From NCBI RefSeq assembly GCF_001553625.1, contig NZ_CP014230.1, positions 1,488,001 through 1,552,000 of the forward strand: 64,000 nucleotides of DNA, in the 5' to 3' direction. The notes below the pieces were generated by a model. The model did not search any database. It had not been told where the DNA came from and worked only from the letters and a program-made list of their open reading frames with translations. This document shows positions 24,597-32,795 of the stretch, one piece after another. Origin of the DNA: Desulfomicrobium orale DSM 12838. GTDB taxonomy: Bacteria; Desulfobacterota; Desulfovibrionia; Desulfovibrionales; Desulfomicrobiaceae. Position 1 is the stretch's first letter. Every line of letters starts with the position of its first letter. The position numbers and the translations under genes were made by a program.

Positions 24597-24899
24597 ATGA
24601 TCGGACATATTGTCATGTGGAAACTGAAGGAGATGGCGGAGGGGAAGGGTGCTGCGGAGAACGCTGCGACCATGAAAAAAATGCTGGAAGCTCTGCCTCC
24701 GGTTGTTCCCATGGTGCGTACTCTGCAGGTAAGTACAGATATTTTTGCTTCTTTTCCTGAAGCGGATGTGGTGCTGTACACGGCTTTTGATTCCAAAGAA
24801 GATTTGCAGGCCTATCAGATTCACCCCGAGCACCAGAAATGCGTGACGTTCATCTCGGCGGTGGTGGCCGAGCGCCGTGTCGTAGACTATGTTTTCTGA
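24597..24899 (+). CDS. Dabb (stress-responsive A/B barrel) family protein
   Basis: 100 residues from the ATG at 24597, with GGAGGAG upstream. It starts M-I-G-H-I-V-M-W-K-L-K, the typical Dabb opening. It continues with a helix (M-K-K-M-L-E-A-L-P), then V-V-L-Y-T-A-F-D-S-K-E-D-L-Q-A-Y-Q-I-H-P-E-H, the ferredoxin-like alpha-beta strand-helix pattern of the family, ending R-R-V-V-D-Y-V. Dabb proteins form dimeric barrels; functions vary and are often unknown. It stands alone before the tRNA-Thr gene. Confidence 0.85.
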   Translation: MIGHIVMWKLKEMAEGKGAAENAATMKKMLEALPPVVPMVRTLQVSTDIFASFPEADVVLYTAFDSKEDLQAYQIHPEHQKCVTFISAVVAERRVVDYVF

Positions 24900-25011
24900 C
24901 TGACGGCCAGACTCTTGGGACACCGACTGACGGGCTGTCACAGTCCAGCGACCAGCCTGAAAACTGCTTGACGGCCCAGAGGGTCTTGAATAGTGGGCGT
25001 CTCACCAACGT

Positions 25012-25087
25012 GCCAACTTAGCTCAGATGGTAGAGCAGCTGATTCGTAATCAGCAGGTCGAGAGTTCAATTCTCTCAGTTGGCTCCA
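25012..25087 (+). tRNA. tRNA-Thr (anticodon CGT)
   Basis: Complete cloverleaf: acceptor GCCAACT pairs AGTTGGC, D-arm GCTC...GAGC, anticodon arm GCTGA TTCGTAA TCAGC, T-arm GAGAG TTCAATT CTCTC, discriminator T, with CCA encoded. An intrinsic terminator follows at once. Confidence 0.96.
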
Positions 25088-25095
25088 GAAAATCT

Positions 25096-25136
25096 AAGAG
25101 GTTATGTGCATTGCACGTAACCTCTTATTTTATTTT
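25096..25136 (+). terminator. Intrinsic terminator after tRNA-Thr
   Basis: AAGAGGTTATGTGC, loop ATT, GCACGTAACCTCTT, then ATTTTATTTT; nearly perfect 14-bp stem beginning eight bases after the tRNA. Confidence 0.9.
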
Positions 25137-25410
25137 GTGTATAAAATTTTCTGCCAGCTTTTGCCGTGAATACAAAGCGATGTCTTTCTGAAGTAGAAAA
25201 TAAGAACTATGCGGATTATTTGAAAATTTTTTTCTGGACAAAAAAGAGAAATACAGACATACAAAAATCATAATGAGAGACCGGCGCTTCAAATCTCATC
25301 GGTTCAAAGCTGTGAGAGGGGAGTATTTTTCTTTGTTGAGTTCGACCGAAACTTTTCAGATTTTTCCTGTAACCATTAACATGCGGTACAAACCGCATAG
25401 GAGAAAGATG

Positions 25411-25830
25411 ATGAAAAAGATGTTGGCTCTTTTGGCTGGAGTAATGTTGTTTTCCATGACCAATGTCAGCTTTGCGGAAGCGGATAACTTCTACGGTATC
25501 ACCATTCCTTATGCTGTACATGGAACAGACGGGTATTGGTCTGGTCTGGCTCTTTCGAATACAGGTCCTCTCCCTCTCTCTGTAATCGTCTATGAGGTTG
25601 GTTCCGGGTCGAAGCAACAGATTAATACCATTGAACTGCGGCCATATTCCAGAGATGTTAGAATGTTGCCTGGTTTTACGGGAGGATTCAAGAGCCCTGA
25701 TGGAAAGTACAGTCTGCTTTTTGCTACAGCAAAAGGCAATGATGTGGACGACTACTTCAAGGCTACGTTGTACACCGGCAGCAGCAATGGTTTCGGCTTC
25801 CAGAGCTTTGACGCCGAGGATCTGGATTAA
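25411..25830 (+). CDS. Secreted protein of unknown function
   Basis: 139 residues from the second of two adjacent ATGs (25408 and 25411), the one best spaced from AGGAG at 25399-25403. A clear signal peptide (M-L-A-L-L-A-G-V-M-L-F-S-M then cleavage after S-F-A) is followed by about 115 mostly beta-prone residues. These contain repeated Y-G/Y-W/Y-F aromatics and no cysteine, so it probably forms a small periplasmic or surface beta-fold. I recognise no family. It is single-gene, flanked by AT-rich DNA, a tRNA and IS elements, a setting that suggests mobility. A terminator follows at 25945. Confidence 0.75.
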   Translation: MKKMLALLAGVMLFSMTNVSFAEADNFYGITIPYAVHGTDGYWSGLALSNTGPLPLSVIVYEVGSGSKQQINTIELRPYSRDVRMLPGFTGGFKSPDGKYSLLFATAKGNDVDDYFKATLYTGSSNGFGFQSFDAEDLD

Positions 25831-25944
25831 TCTTGCGGATATTTGAACTGAATGTATCCGAATGGTTTATTCGGATATCGTCAAGTTCACCAACTTGATG
25901 GTATCTGGCCGGGTAAACCGGGCAGGTATATGACCAAAAGAAAA

Positions 25945-25986
25945 AAGGACTTTCGAGTTTATCTCGTAAGTCCTTAATTTTTTTTC
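25945..25986 (+). terminator. Intrinsic terminator downstream of the secreted-protein gene
   Basis: AAGGACTT...AAGTCCTT outer stem with an inner CGAG/CTCG stem, followed by AATTTTTTTT; about 115 bp after the stop at 25830. Confidence 0.85.
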
Positions 25987-26021
25987 GAGTTAATGTGACT
26001 TGGGTATATTTGTAGCCTTCC

Positions 26022-26543
26022 CTAGGTTCAGTCCTCATTAATTGAGATGGAAAATGACGGAAGCGGCGAGGCACAGAGCTGAAAAGAAAGTATGCGCGCA
26101 GCGGTCATAACGCATGGCTATTCTGCGCCAGTCCTTGATCCTGCCAAACATGATCTCGATCTTGTGCCGCTGTTTATACAGATCTTTATCGTACGGGCAG
26201 GCTTTCTTTCGGTTCCTTCTGGGCGGGATGCAGGGCGTAATGCCTTTGGCGCGCAGGGCATCACGGAACCAGTCGGCGTCATAACCACGGTCCGCCAGCA
26301 GCTCCCTGGCCTCAGGCAAAGCATCTATGGCATCCATAAGCAGGGTGGCTCCTTTGTAGTCGCTTACCTGGCCTGCCGTGAGCTTCGCAAAAAAGGGCAT
26401 GGTTTTGGAGTTCAGCCCGCCCTTTGTGCGTCCGATGCAGCGGGAAAGAGCCCCTTTTTGAGCAAGCTTGCGGCGGTACGATGGGCTTTGAGGTGGGTCG
26501 CATCGATCATCAATCGTCCATCTTTTCCCGCTGTTTTTGCCAA
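26022..26543 (-). mobile_element. Truncated IS5-family (IS427-like) element
   Basis: Holds the C-terminal two-thirds of a two-frame IS5-family transposase on the minus strand. Its 5' part ends abruptly at the left end of the IS1595 element at 26544, and no matching remainder is found on the other side of that element. The outer boundary near 26022 is a guess from sequence just past the stop. It is inactive. Confidence 0.75.
26038..26543 (-). pseudogene. IS5-family transposase, 5'-truncated, two frames
   Basis: Reading leftward from the IS1595 junction, one frame gives G-R-L-M-I-D-A-T-H-L-K-A-H-R-T-A-A-S-L-L-K-K-G, the first DDE Asp region of IS427-type OrfA. At C-AAA-AAG (about 26450-26460) the reading continues in the -1 frame as R-C-I-G-R-T-K-G-G-L-N-S-K and then the OrfB part: L-L-A-D-R-G-Y-D-A-D-W-F with the second Asp, and Y-K-Q-R-H-K-I-E-I-M-F-G-R-I-K-D-W-R-R with the catalytic Glu. 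IS427-group elements use programmed -1 frameshifting at such an A-run. The N-terminus is missing. Confidence 0.8.
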
Positions 26544-27265
26544 GGGTCTAGACCATCAGGCTATCGTCTGATAGGCTAGAAAAATGTTTGAAAACAGTAG
26601 ATTAAGTCGATGTAAAGTCGGAAAAATCATTGAATGCTTTTGCATCGACATTGACGCTACCAGAACCGCTCTGCTCCTGAAGTTGAACAGAAAAACCGTG
26701 AACAGGTACTTTCTGGCCTTCAGACGGTTGATTTATCTCCACCAGGTATCCAAAAAAGAGCAAATACTCGGTGTGGTTGAGGTTGATGAAAGTTTTTTTG
26801 GCCCCGCCCGGGTTCGTGGGCGGCCAGGCCCCCGAAAAAGGGGACGGGGCTCGCTTAAACAACCGGTCTTCGGCATCTATGAGCGCGATGGAGCCGTTTA
26901 CACAGAGCTGGTCACGGACTGCCCGGCCAAAACGCTTCAAGCCATCATCAGGGGCAAGGTTTCGCCTGAGAGTATTATCCATTCCGACTGCTGGAAAGGC
27001 TATGACGGACTGGTGGATGTGGGGTACGACAAACACTTCCGCATCAACAAATCCAGACATTTTGCGGAAAAATCGGTCCACATCAACGGTATCGAAGCAT
27101 TCTGGAGCTTTACAAAACGCCGCCTGGCAAAGTTTAATGGTGTGAAGCAGAATTTCGAGCTCCACCTCAAGGAGTGTGAATGGCGCTACAATCGAGCGCT
27201 GCCACAACTCCTCGCCAGCCTCAAACTTTTGGTGGCAAAGAACAAAGACCTGATGGTCTAGAGCC
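26544..27265 (+). mobile_element. IS1595-family insertion sequence (ISXO2-like transposase)
   Basis: 722 bp with 17-bp ends matching at 16 positions (GG-G/C-TCTAGACCATCAGG). It carries one intact transposase gene. The eight bases outside the left end (TTTGCCAA) and right end (TTTGATTT) share only TTTG, so the expected 8-bp duplication is not evident. The left neighbour is a cut IS5-type transposase and the right neighbour a cut unrelated gene, so at least one flank has been exchanged or deleted. Confidence 0.85.
26584..27261 (+). CDS. IS1595-family transposase
   Basis: 225 residues. The N-terminal helix-turn-helix-like part reads C-F-C-I-D-I-D-A-T-R-T-A and L-N-R-K-T-V-N-R-Y-F. The ISXO2-like DDE/N core has E-V-D-E-S-F-F-G, H-S-D-C-W-K-G-Y-D and H-I-N-G-I-E-A-F-W-S-F-T-K-R-R-L, the last holding the N-x-x-E characteristic of IS1595. 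The stop falls inside the right inverted repeat. The frame is intact, so the enzyme may be functional. Confidence 0.9.
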   Translation: MFENSRLSRCKVGKIIECFCIDIDATRTALLLKLNRKTVNRYFLAFRRLIYLHQVSKKEQILGVVEVDESFFGPARVRGRPGPRKRGRGSLKQPVFGIYERDGAVYTELVTDCPAKTLQAIIRGKVSPESIIHSDCWKGYDGLVDVGYDKHFRINKSRHFAEKSVHINGIEAFWSFTKRRLAKFNGVKQNFELHLKECEWRYNRALPQLLASLKLLVAKNKDLMV

Positions 27266-27295
27266 TTTGATTTTTGTTATCCGTTCGATAGCCAT
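27266..27295 (-). pseudogene. First ten codons of a gene cut by the IS1595 element
   Basis: On the minus strand an ATG at 27295, preceded by TTGGAGAA at suitable spacing, begins M-A-I-E-R-I-T-K-I-K and runs straight into the right end of the IS1595 element. The opening resembles the start of AAA-type ATPases of the RloC/PrrC kind (M-x-I-E-K-I-x-x-I-K), which would make it a former defence gene. Ten residues are too few to be sure. Confidence 0.3.
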
Positions 27296-27402
27296 TTTGA
27301 TAGTTCTCCAAGTATATTTTGAAGTGTGCGGCAAGTGAATTGGAGGATTTTGTTTTTCTACAGCATGCAGATGGATTCCTGCCTCGGCTATCCAAATGGA
27401 TT

Positions 27403-29811
27403 TCAGGTCGCCAACTTTTTTTTGGTTCTGGCGGTGGGCAAAGCCATGAGCGGGTCTTCGGGCCAGGGATGCTTTGGATAGCGGCCGCGCATTTCCGCCC
27501 GTACCAGCGGGTAGCCGTTTTTCCAGAAGGAGGGCAGGTCGCGGGTGATGTGCAGGGGCCGCCCCGCCGGGGAGAGCAGATGCAGGGTCAGGACGTGGCG
27601 GCCGTCGGCTAGGGTGGGCGGGGCGGCGCAGCCGAACATTTCCTGAAGTTTGACGGGCAGGATGGGGCCGGAGTCCGGGCTGTAGTCGATGGCCCGTTCC
27701 GCTCCCGAAGGCACCGTGACGCGGACCGGAGCCAGACGGTCCAGTTCGCCGAGCCGGTGCCAGCCCAGCAGGTTTTTCAGGGCTTCGCCGAGCGGCGCCC
27801 GGCTCAGGTCGGTTCTGGCCCGCGCACCGGGAACGAACGGACCGAGCCAGTCCGGAAGATCCCGCTGCAATGGGCCGTCGCTGAAGTCCGGCCAGTCGCC
27901 GGGGGCCAGACCGCGCAGAAAGTTGACCCTGTCCCGCAGATTCCGGCTTTCCCTGTCCCAGGGCAGCTGCTCCAGCCGGGTGTGTTCGAGCAGAACGCGG
28001 GTCAGCTCCGTGGAATCCGCCTCCAGGCTTTCTTCGGCCACGCACAGATCCCAGAACATGCGTCTGCGTACGGCCACGGCCCGCTCCCTGGCCGGGTCGA
28101 AAAACACGGAATCCGCTTCTTCCATCTCGCGGCCGTAGAGTTCTTCCAGCTCCTCTGCGGAAAGCGGCGCTGCCTGACGGATTGTGGCGCAATCCGCTTG
28201 CCCGTCCACCTGGGCCACGGCCAGAAACGGACAGCCGGACTGGGGCGTGGGGCCAGGCCATGCCGCCTTGCGGCCGTTAGCCAGCCGGTAGGAGCCGTCT
28301 TCCTGGCGGCGGGCGATGCGGTCCGGATAGGCCAGTGCGGTCAACCTGCCCGCAGCTTCGGGCCGGATGGCGGACGCGGGGGCATCAAGCAGGCGCAGGA
28401 GCTGATCCCCGGCCTGCCGGAGAGATGCGGGCGGAGCGGCCAGGGCGTCCCGCAGGTCGGCGTGGCGCGTGGCCGGGTCGGAGAGCAGGGCGGCCAGATG
28501 GGCCGCTGTGGAGGCCTGCCCGTGTTCACGGGCGGCCAGCAGCATGTTTCCCAGGCGCGGATGCACGGGCAGCCGGGCCAGTTCACGGCCGTGGGCCGTG
28601 GCGCGGCCCGCGCCGTCCACGGCTCCGAGACGCTGGAGCAGGCGGACGGCGCTGCGGAAATTTCCCGGCGGCGGAGGCGTGGGCCAGAGCAGTTGGCCGG
28701 GGTTCGGTGTGCCCCACAGGGCCAGATCGAGGGCCAGCGGAGCCAGATCGGCGTCCAGTATTTCCGGGGGCGGATAAGGTTTGCGGCTGGTTTCATCGGT
28801 CCTGTCCCAGACGCGCATGCACACTCCCGGCCGGGTCCGTCCGGCCCGTCCCCGGCGCTGGGCGATGGAGGCGAGAGACGCGGGCTCCGTGACGAGCCGG
28901 GTCATACCGCTGCCGGGGTCGAACCGGGGCTGCCGGGCCAGACCGCTGTCCACCACCACGCGGACGCCTTCAATGGTCAGGGATGTTTCGGCAATGGATG
29001 TGGACAGCACCACCTTGCGCGTGCCCGGAGGGGCCGGAGCGATGGCCGCGTCCTGTCCGGCCGTGCTCAGAGCGCCGAAAAGCGGATGCACGGCTACGCC
29101 GGGGCCGGGTGCGCCGAGAAGCTCCTCCGTGCGGCGGATTTCTCCGGCTCCGGGCAGAAAGGCCAGAATGTCTCCGGTTTCCGTTTCCAGAGCATGCCGG
29201 ATGGCTCTGGCCATGCGTTCTTCCAGGCTCGCACCGGGCAGACGCAGGTACTTCGTCTCTACCGGACAGGGATATCCCGGACAGGAGAACATCGGGCAAT
29301 CTCCCAGCAACCGGCGCACAAGAGGCATGTCCAGGGTCGCGGACATGACTATCAGGCGCATGTCCGGCCGCAAAGGCCGGACGTCCAGACACAGGGTCAG
29401 GCCCAGGTCGCCGTGCAGGCCGCGTTCGTGGAATTCGTCAAAAATGACGCACCCGTATCCGGAAAGCTCCGGATCGTGGAGCAGCATGCGGGTCAGCACG
29501 CCCTCGGTGACCACTTCCACCCGTGTTTCTTTGGAAACGCGGGTATCCAGGCGGGTGCGGTAGCCGATCCGGCCGCCTGTTTTTTCCCGCAGCAGCCCGG
29601 CCATGTGCCGGGCCGCAGACCGGGCGGCCAGACGCCGGGGCTCCAGCATGAGGATTTTACGGCCCCCAAGCCAGGGCGCATCCATGAGGGCCAGAGGTAC
29701 GCGGGTGGTTTTTCCGCTGCCCGGCGGCGCGTCAATCACGCAACTGACGCCGGCATGCAGGAATTCCGTCAGTCCGGGCAGAAGGGCGTCGATGGGCAGG
29801 GATGCGGGCAT
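27403..29811 (-). CDS. hrpB: ATP-dependent RNA helicase HrpB
   Basis: 802 residues. The DEAH-type helicase core runs from the N-terminus: P-P-G-S-G-K-T-T, L-E-P-R-R-L-A-A-R-S, the box D-E-F-H-E-R (DEFH variant), M-S-A-T-L-D, then S-T-S-I-A-E-T-S-L-T-I and Q-R-R-G-R-A-G-R. It is followed by HA2-like and HrpB C-terminal regions (R-F-D-P-G-S-G-M-T-R, H-P-W-P-E-D-P). HrpB proteins are cytoplasmic RNA helicases whose cellular role is poorly defined. The ATG at 29811 directly abuts the pgpA stop, so the two genes are coupled. Confidence 0.94.
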   Translation of the reverse strand: MPASLPIDALLPGLTEFLHAGVSCVIDAPPGSGKTTRVPLALMDAPWLGGRKILMLEPRRLAARSAARHMAGLLREKTGGRIGYRTRLDTRVSKETRVEVVTEGVLTRMLLHDPELSGYGCVIFDEFHERGLHGDLGLTLCLDVRPLRPDMRLIVMSATLDMPLVRRLLGDCPMFSCPGYPCPVETKYLRLPGASLEERMARAIRHALETETGDILAFLPGAGEIRRTEELLGAPGPGVAVHPLFGALSTAGQDAAIAPAPPGTRKVVLSTSIAETSLTIEGVRVVVDSGLARQPRFDPGSGMTRLVTEPASLASIAQRRGRAGRTRPGVCMRVWDRTDETSRKPYPPPEILDADLAPLALDLALWGTPNPGQLLWPTPPPPGNFRSAVRLLQRLGAVDGAGRATAHGRELARLPVHPRLGNMLLAAREHGQASTAAHLAALLSDPATRHADLRDALAAPPASLRQAGDQLLRLLDAPASAIRPEAAGRLTALAYPDRIARRQEDGSYRLANGRKAAWPGPTPQSGCPFLAVAQVDGQADCATIRQAAPLSAEELEELYGREMEEADSVFFDPARERAVAVRRRMFWDLCVAEESLEADSTELTRVLLEHTRLEQLPWDRESRNLRDRVNFLRGLAPGDWPDFSDGPLQRDLPDWLGPFVPGARARTDLSRAPLGEALKNLLGWHRLGELDRLAPVRVTVPSGAERAIDYSPDSGPILPVKLQEMFGCAAPPTLADGRHVLTLHLLSPAGRPLHITRDLPSFWKNGYPLVRAEMRGRYPKHPWPEDPLMALPTARTKKKLAT

Positions 29812-30300
29812 TCAGAAAAAAAGGCGGATCACGGTCAGAGCCGTCAAGGCGTAGCAGGCGGCCACGCCATCGTCGATCATGACGCCCCAGCCTCCGGGCA
29901 GCCAGCGTTCCGAATCCCTGACCGGCCAGGGCTTGGTGATGTCGAAAAGGCGGAACAGCAGAAACCCGGGGATGATCCAGAGGGGCTCTGTCGCCGGTAT
30001 CAGAAACAGGGTGATCCACTGCCCCCAGAGCTCATCAATGACCACGCAGGCCGGGTCCTTGCAGCCGAGGGCTTTTTCGGTCCGCTCCGCGCACCATGCG
30101 CCCGCTGGGAGCAGAATGGCCAGCGCGAGCAGTCTCTCCCCCCAGGGCAGGGGCAGGAAAAGAAACCACGCCGCTGCCGCCGCGGCCAGGGAACCCCAGG
30201 TTCCCGGAGCTTTGGGCATGCGGCCGACCGGTCCCAAAGTGGCCAGAAGAAAGGCCAGTTTGTCGGTGAAATCGGGTGGTGTGGATGATGTTTCGCACAT
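29812..30300 (-). CDS. pgpA: Phosphatidylglycerophosphatase A
   Basis: 162 residues. Family motifs: F-L-A-T-L-G-P-V-G-R-M-P-K-A-P-G-T-W-G-S near the N-terminus, the acidic metal site V-V-I-D-E-L-W-G-Q-W-I, F-R-L-F-D-I-T-K-P-W-P, and G-V-M-I-D-D-G-V-A. Hydrophobic segments lie between these, as in PgpA. It removes the phosphate from phosphatidylglycerophosphate at the inner membrane to make phosphatidylglycerol. hrpB follows without a gap. Confidence 0.94.
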   Translation of the reverse strand: MCETSSTPPDFTDKLAFLLATLGPVGRMPKAPGTWGSLAAAAAAWFLFLPLPWGERLLALAILLPAGAWCAERTEKALGCKDPACVVIDELWGQWITLFLIPATEPLWIIPGFLLFRLFDITKPWPVRDSERWLPGGWGVMIDDGVAACYALTALTVIRLFF

Positions 30301-30370
30301 GGATGCTTCTGTTTTCCGTTTTGGTCCGGCTTATGAGCTGGAGGTTTTCCTGAAGCCGTCTGTCCCAGGA

Positions 30371-31168
30371 TCAGAACAGGGAGATGAGCATTCTGGTGCC
30401 CACCAGAAACAAGATGACGGCGAAGACCTTTTTCAGTTTGTCCACGGGCAGGCTGTGGGCCAGCCGTACGCCCAGGGGAGCGGTCAGGACACTCATGACC
30501 GCGATGCAGACCAGGGCGGTCAGGGACACGAAGCCCAGACTGTATGGCGGCAGATTGGGCTCGTTCCAGCCGTTGACCACATATCCTATGGTTCCGGCCA
30601 CGGCGATGGGAAAACCGATGGCTGCGGAAGTGCCGATGGCCTTGTGGATGGGAATGTTGTGCCAGACCATGAACGGCACGGACAGGGTGCCGCCGCCGAT
30701 GCCGACCAGACTGGAGACGACGCCGATCACGCCGCCCGCTCCGAACATGCCCGCGTTGCCGGGCAGATGGCGGGACGGCTTGGGCTTTTTCCCGGACAGC
30801 ATCTGGTAGCAGACATAGTAGAGGAAGATGACGAAGAAGACTTTCAGCGCGCCGGTGCTCATGCCGGCGGCTATGTGGGTGCCCAGGTAGGTCCCGGCGA
30901 TGATACCCAGCACGATGCGTCTGACCACGCTCCATTCCACGGCTCCCCGGCGGTGATGGGCCATGAAGCTGGACACGGAAGTGAACATGATGCTGGCCAT
31001 GGACGTGCCGAGAGCCAGATGCATGACCAGTTCCTGCGGAAGGTGCTGAAGCTCCATGCAGAATACGAGCATGGGCACGATGACCAGCCCACCACCGATG
31101 CCCAGCAGCCCTGCGAGTACCCCGGCGATGGCTCCCACAACCAGATACAATGCGACGACTTCCAGCAT
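30371..31168 (-). CDS. TSUP (TauE/SafE) family sulfite/anion exporter
   Basis: 265 residues from the ATG at 31168, with GGAGGAAA upstream; a longer open frame to 31894 is antisense to the next gene and unsupported. Two repeats each open with the TSUP glycine motif: L-A-G-L-L-G-I-G-G-G-L-V-I-V-P near residue 20 and S-S-L-V-G-I-G-G-G-T-L-S-V-P in the second half. About eight membrane helices are expected. It exports sulfite or organosulfonates; in a sulfur-metabolising anaerobe sulfite is a reasonable but unproven substrate. Confidence 0.9.
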   Translation of the reverse strand: MLEVVALYLVVGAIAGVLAGLLGIGGGLVIVPMLVFCMELQHLPQELVMHLALGTSMASIMFTSVSSFMAHHRRGAVEWSVVRRIVLGIIAGTYLGTHIAAGMSTGALKVFFVIFLYYVCYQMLSGKKPKPSRHLPGNAGMFGAGGVIGVVSSLVGIGGGTLSVPFMVWHNIPIHKAIGTSAAIGFPIAVAGTIGYVVNGWNEPNLPPYSLGFVSLTALVCIAVMSVLTAPLGVRLAHSLPVDKLKKVFAVILFLVGTRMLISLF

Positions 31169-31318
31169 GATGATTTTCCTCCGGAGCGCGGCAACGCGTA
31201 TTTGTTGGTCAAATTTGTGTAACAGTCCATATTCTTTGTCAATGCGGGTCCGGGTTGCGTGCGCGTCTTGCCATCGGGCTTTGCCTCGGTGAAAATGGAC
31301 GGACTGGAGTACAGTATA

Positions 31319-32581
31319 ATGGGACATATCGTCGGCAAGGACGTTTATCGCAAGCTGGGGCGGCGTCTGGATCAATCTCCGGCGCGCACGCCGTGGACGC
31401 CGGTCTTCCGGCAGCTGGTGGAGGAACTCTACTCCCCGGCCGAGGCCGAGCTGGTCGTTCGGTTGCCGTACCGGCCGTCCACTCTGGAGCGCGTGGCGCG
31501 GATGCTGAAAGAACCCGAGACCGTGTTGCGTCCGCGCATCGAGAATCTGTGCGCCAAGGGACTGGTGGTCGATATCTGGGACGGCAGGGAATATCTGTAC
31601 ATGGTCAGCCCCATCGTGATCGGCTTTTTCGAGTTCACCATGATGCGCACCGGTCCGGATCTGCCGATGGCGCGCTGGGCCGAACTGTTCCAGAGCTACA
31701 TGTTCGGGGAGAAGGATTTTCTGGAGGCCAATTTCGGCAGCGGCCAGCGGGTTTCCGTGATGCGGGCCTTGCCGCACGAAGAGGCGCTGGGCGAACATGT
31801 GGAGATTCTGGATTACGAGAAGGCGTCGAGCCTCATCGAGGAGCATACGGATTTCGCTCTGGGGCTGTGCTCCTGCCGCCACGAGAAACATCATCTCGGA
31901 TATGCATGCTCAACGCCCATGGAGACGTGCACATCCATGGGTTCCGGGGCGCGGTTTCTGATCCGCAACGGTTTTGCCAAGTCCATCGACAAGGCCCGGA
32001 TGCGCGACATTCTGGCGCGTTCGCGGGACACTGGCCTGGTGCTGTCCACGGACAACGTGCGGGAGGACGCGGGTTTTGTCTGCCACTGTTGCGCCTGCTG
32101 CTGCAATCTGCTGCGCGGAGTGCGGGAGACGGGGTACACGGGCGTGCTGGTCACGTCGGGCTTCGAGGCCAGCGTCGATGCGGCGCGGTGTACCGGGTGC
32201 GGCCTGTGCGCCAAGGCCTGTCCGGTCGATGCCATCGGGATGGAGAAAACGGAAGTCTCATCCCGGCGGCTGGCCCGGGTCGGAACGGTCTGTCTGGGCT
32301 GCGGCGTCTGCGCCCTGAAATGTCCGGCCGGGGCGTTGACGCTTCAGCCCCGCGCCCGGAAAGTCTGGCACCCGCGGGACAGTTTCGAGCGGATCATGCT
32401 GCAATCCTTGGAGCGGGACACGTTCCAGACTTTTCTTTTCGACAATCCTCAGAGCCGCACCCAGGAATTCATGCGCGCGCTGGTGGGCGGTTTTCTGAAG
32501 CTGCCTCCGGTCAAACGGGCGCTTTTGAGCGAAAAGCTGCGTTCGCGTTTTCTCGACGCGCTGCGGCGGGCTGCGGGGTAG
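31319..32581 (+). CDS. Ferredoxin-domain protein with N-terminal winged-helix-like region
   Basis: 420 residues from the ATG at 31319, with GGAG nine bases upstream; an ATG at 31295 is an alternative. Residues about 25-90 look like a winged helix (L-V-V-R-L-P-Y-R-P-S-T-L-E-R-V-A-R-M-L, then a wing with V-V-D-I-W-D-G-R-E-Y-L). A cysteine-rich middle follows (C-S-C-R-H-E-K-H-H-L-G-Y-A-C and C-H-C-C-A-C-C-C), then two 4Fe-4S motifs (C-T-G-C-G-L-C-A-K-A-C-P and C-L-G-C-G-V-C-A-L-K-C-P). Such proteins occur in sulfate reducers and anaerobes; the role is unknown. It could be a redox-sensing regulator or an electron carrier. Confidence 0.78.
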   Translation: MGHIVGKDVYRKLGRRLDQSPARTPWTPVFRQLVEELYSPAEAELVVRLPYRPSTLERVARMLKEPETVLRPRIENLCAKGLVVDIWDGREYLYMVSPIVIGFFEFTMMRTGPDLPMARWAELFQSYMFGEKDFLEANFGSGQRVSVMRALPHEEALGEHVEILDYEKASSLIEEHTDFALGLCSCRHEKHHLGYACSTPMETCTSMGSGARFLIRNGFAKSIDKARMRDILARSRDTGLVLSTDNVREDAGFVCHCCACCCNLLRGVRETGYTGVLVTSGFEASVDAARCTGCGLCAKACPVDAIGMEKTEVSSRRLARVGTVCLGCGVCALKCPAGALTLQPRARKVWHPRDSFERIMLQSLERDTFQTFLFDNPQSRTQEFMRALVGGFLKLPPVKRALLSEKLRSRFLDALRRAAG

Positions 32582-32592
32582 ATGGGCACTGC

Positions 32593-32617
32593 CGGGCGGA
32601 AGCCGTTTTTTTTTTTT
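32593..32617 (+). terminator. Weak hairpin with a long T run after the ferredoxin gene
   Basis: A short GC stem around a GGAA loop followed by T12 (32606-32617), 12 bp after the stop codon. The stem is only about four base pairs. Confidence 0.4.
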
Positions 32618-32795
32618 CGGACGCTTACGGAAATTCGGAAACCAGGCTGTTTTTATTTGAAGGATTACGGCTTTTGCTTTAAATCTCCGCCCGCAAGGAC
32701 GCCTGTGGGCCAAATGCTTCGGCGTTTTCTGCCATCTCGTTGAATTTTTTATCTTTATCCCCGGAATGATCCGGCCCGGACGCAAGGAGAGCAAG

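Noticed and set aside
26092-26571. Plus-strand open frame across the IS5 remnant
   Set aside because: It is antisense to the recognisable DDE transposase and has no family match.
27757-30288. 843-codon open frame opposite hrpB and pgpA
   Set aside because: Fully antisense to two well-supported genes; the protein is low-complexity Gly/Arg/Gln-rich, as expected of a codon-bias shadow.
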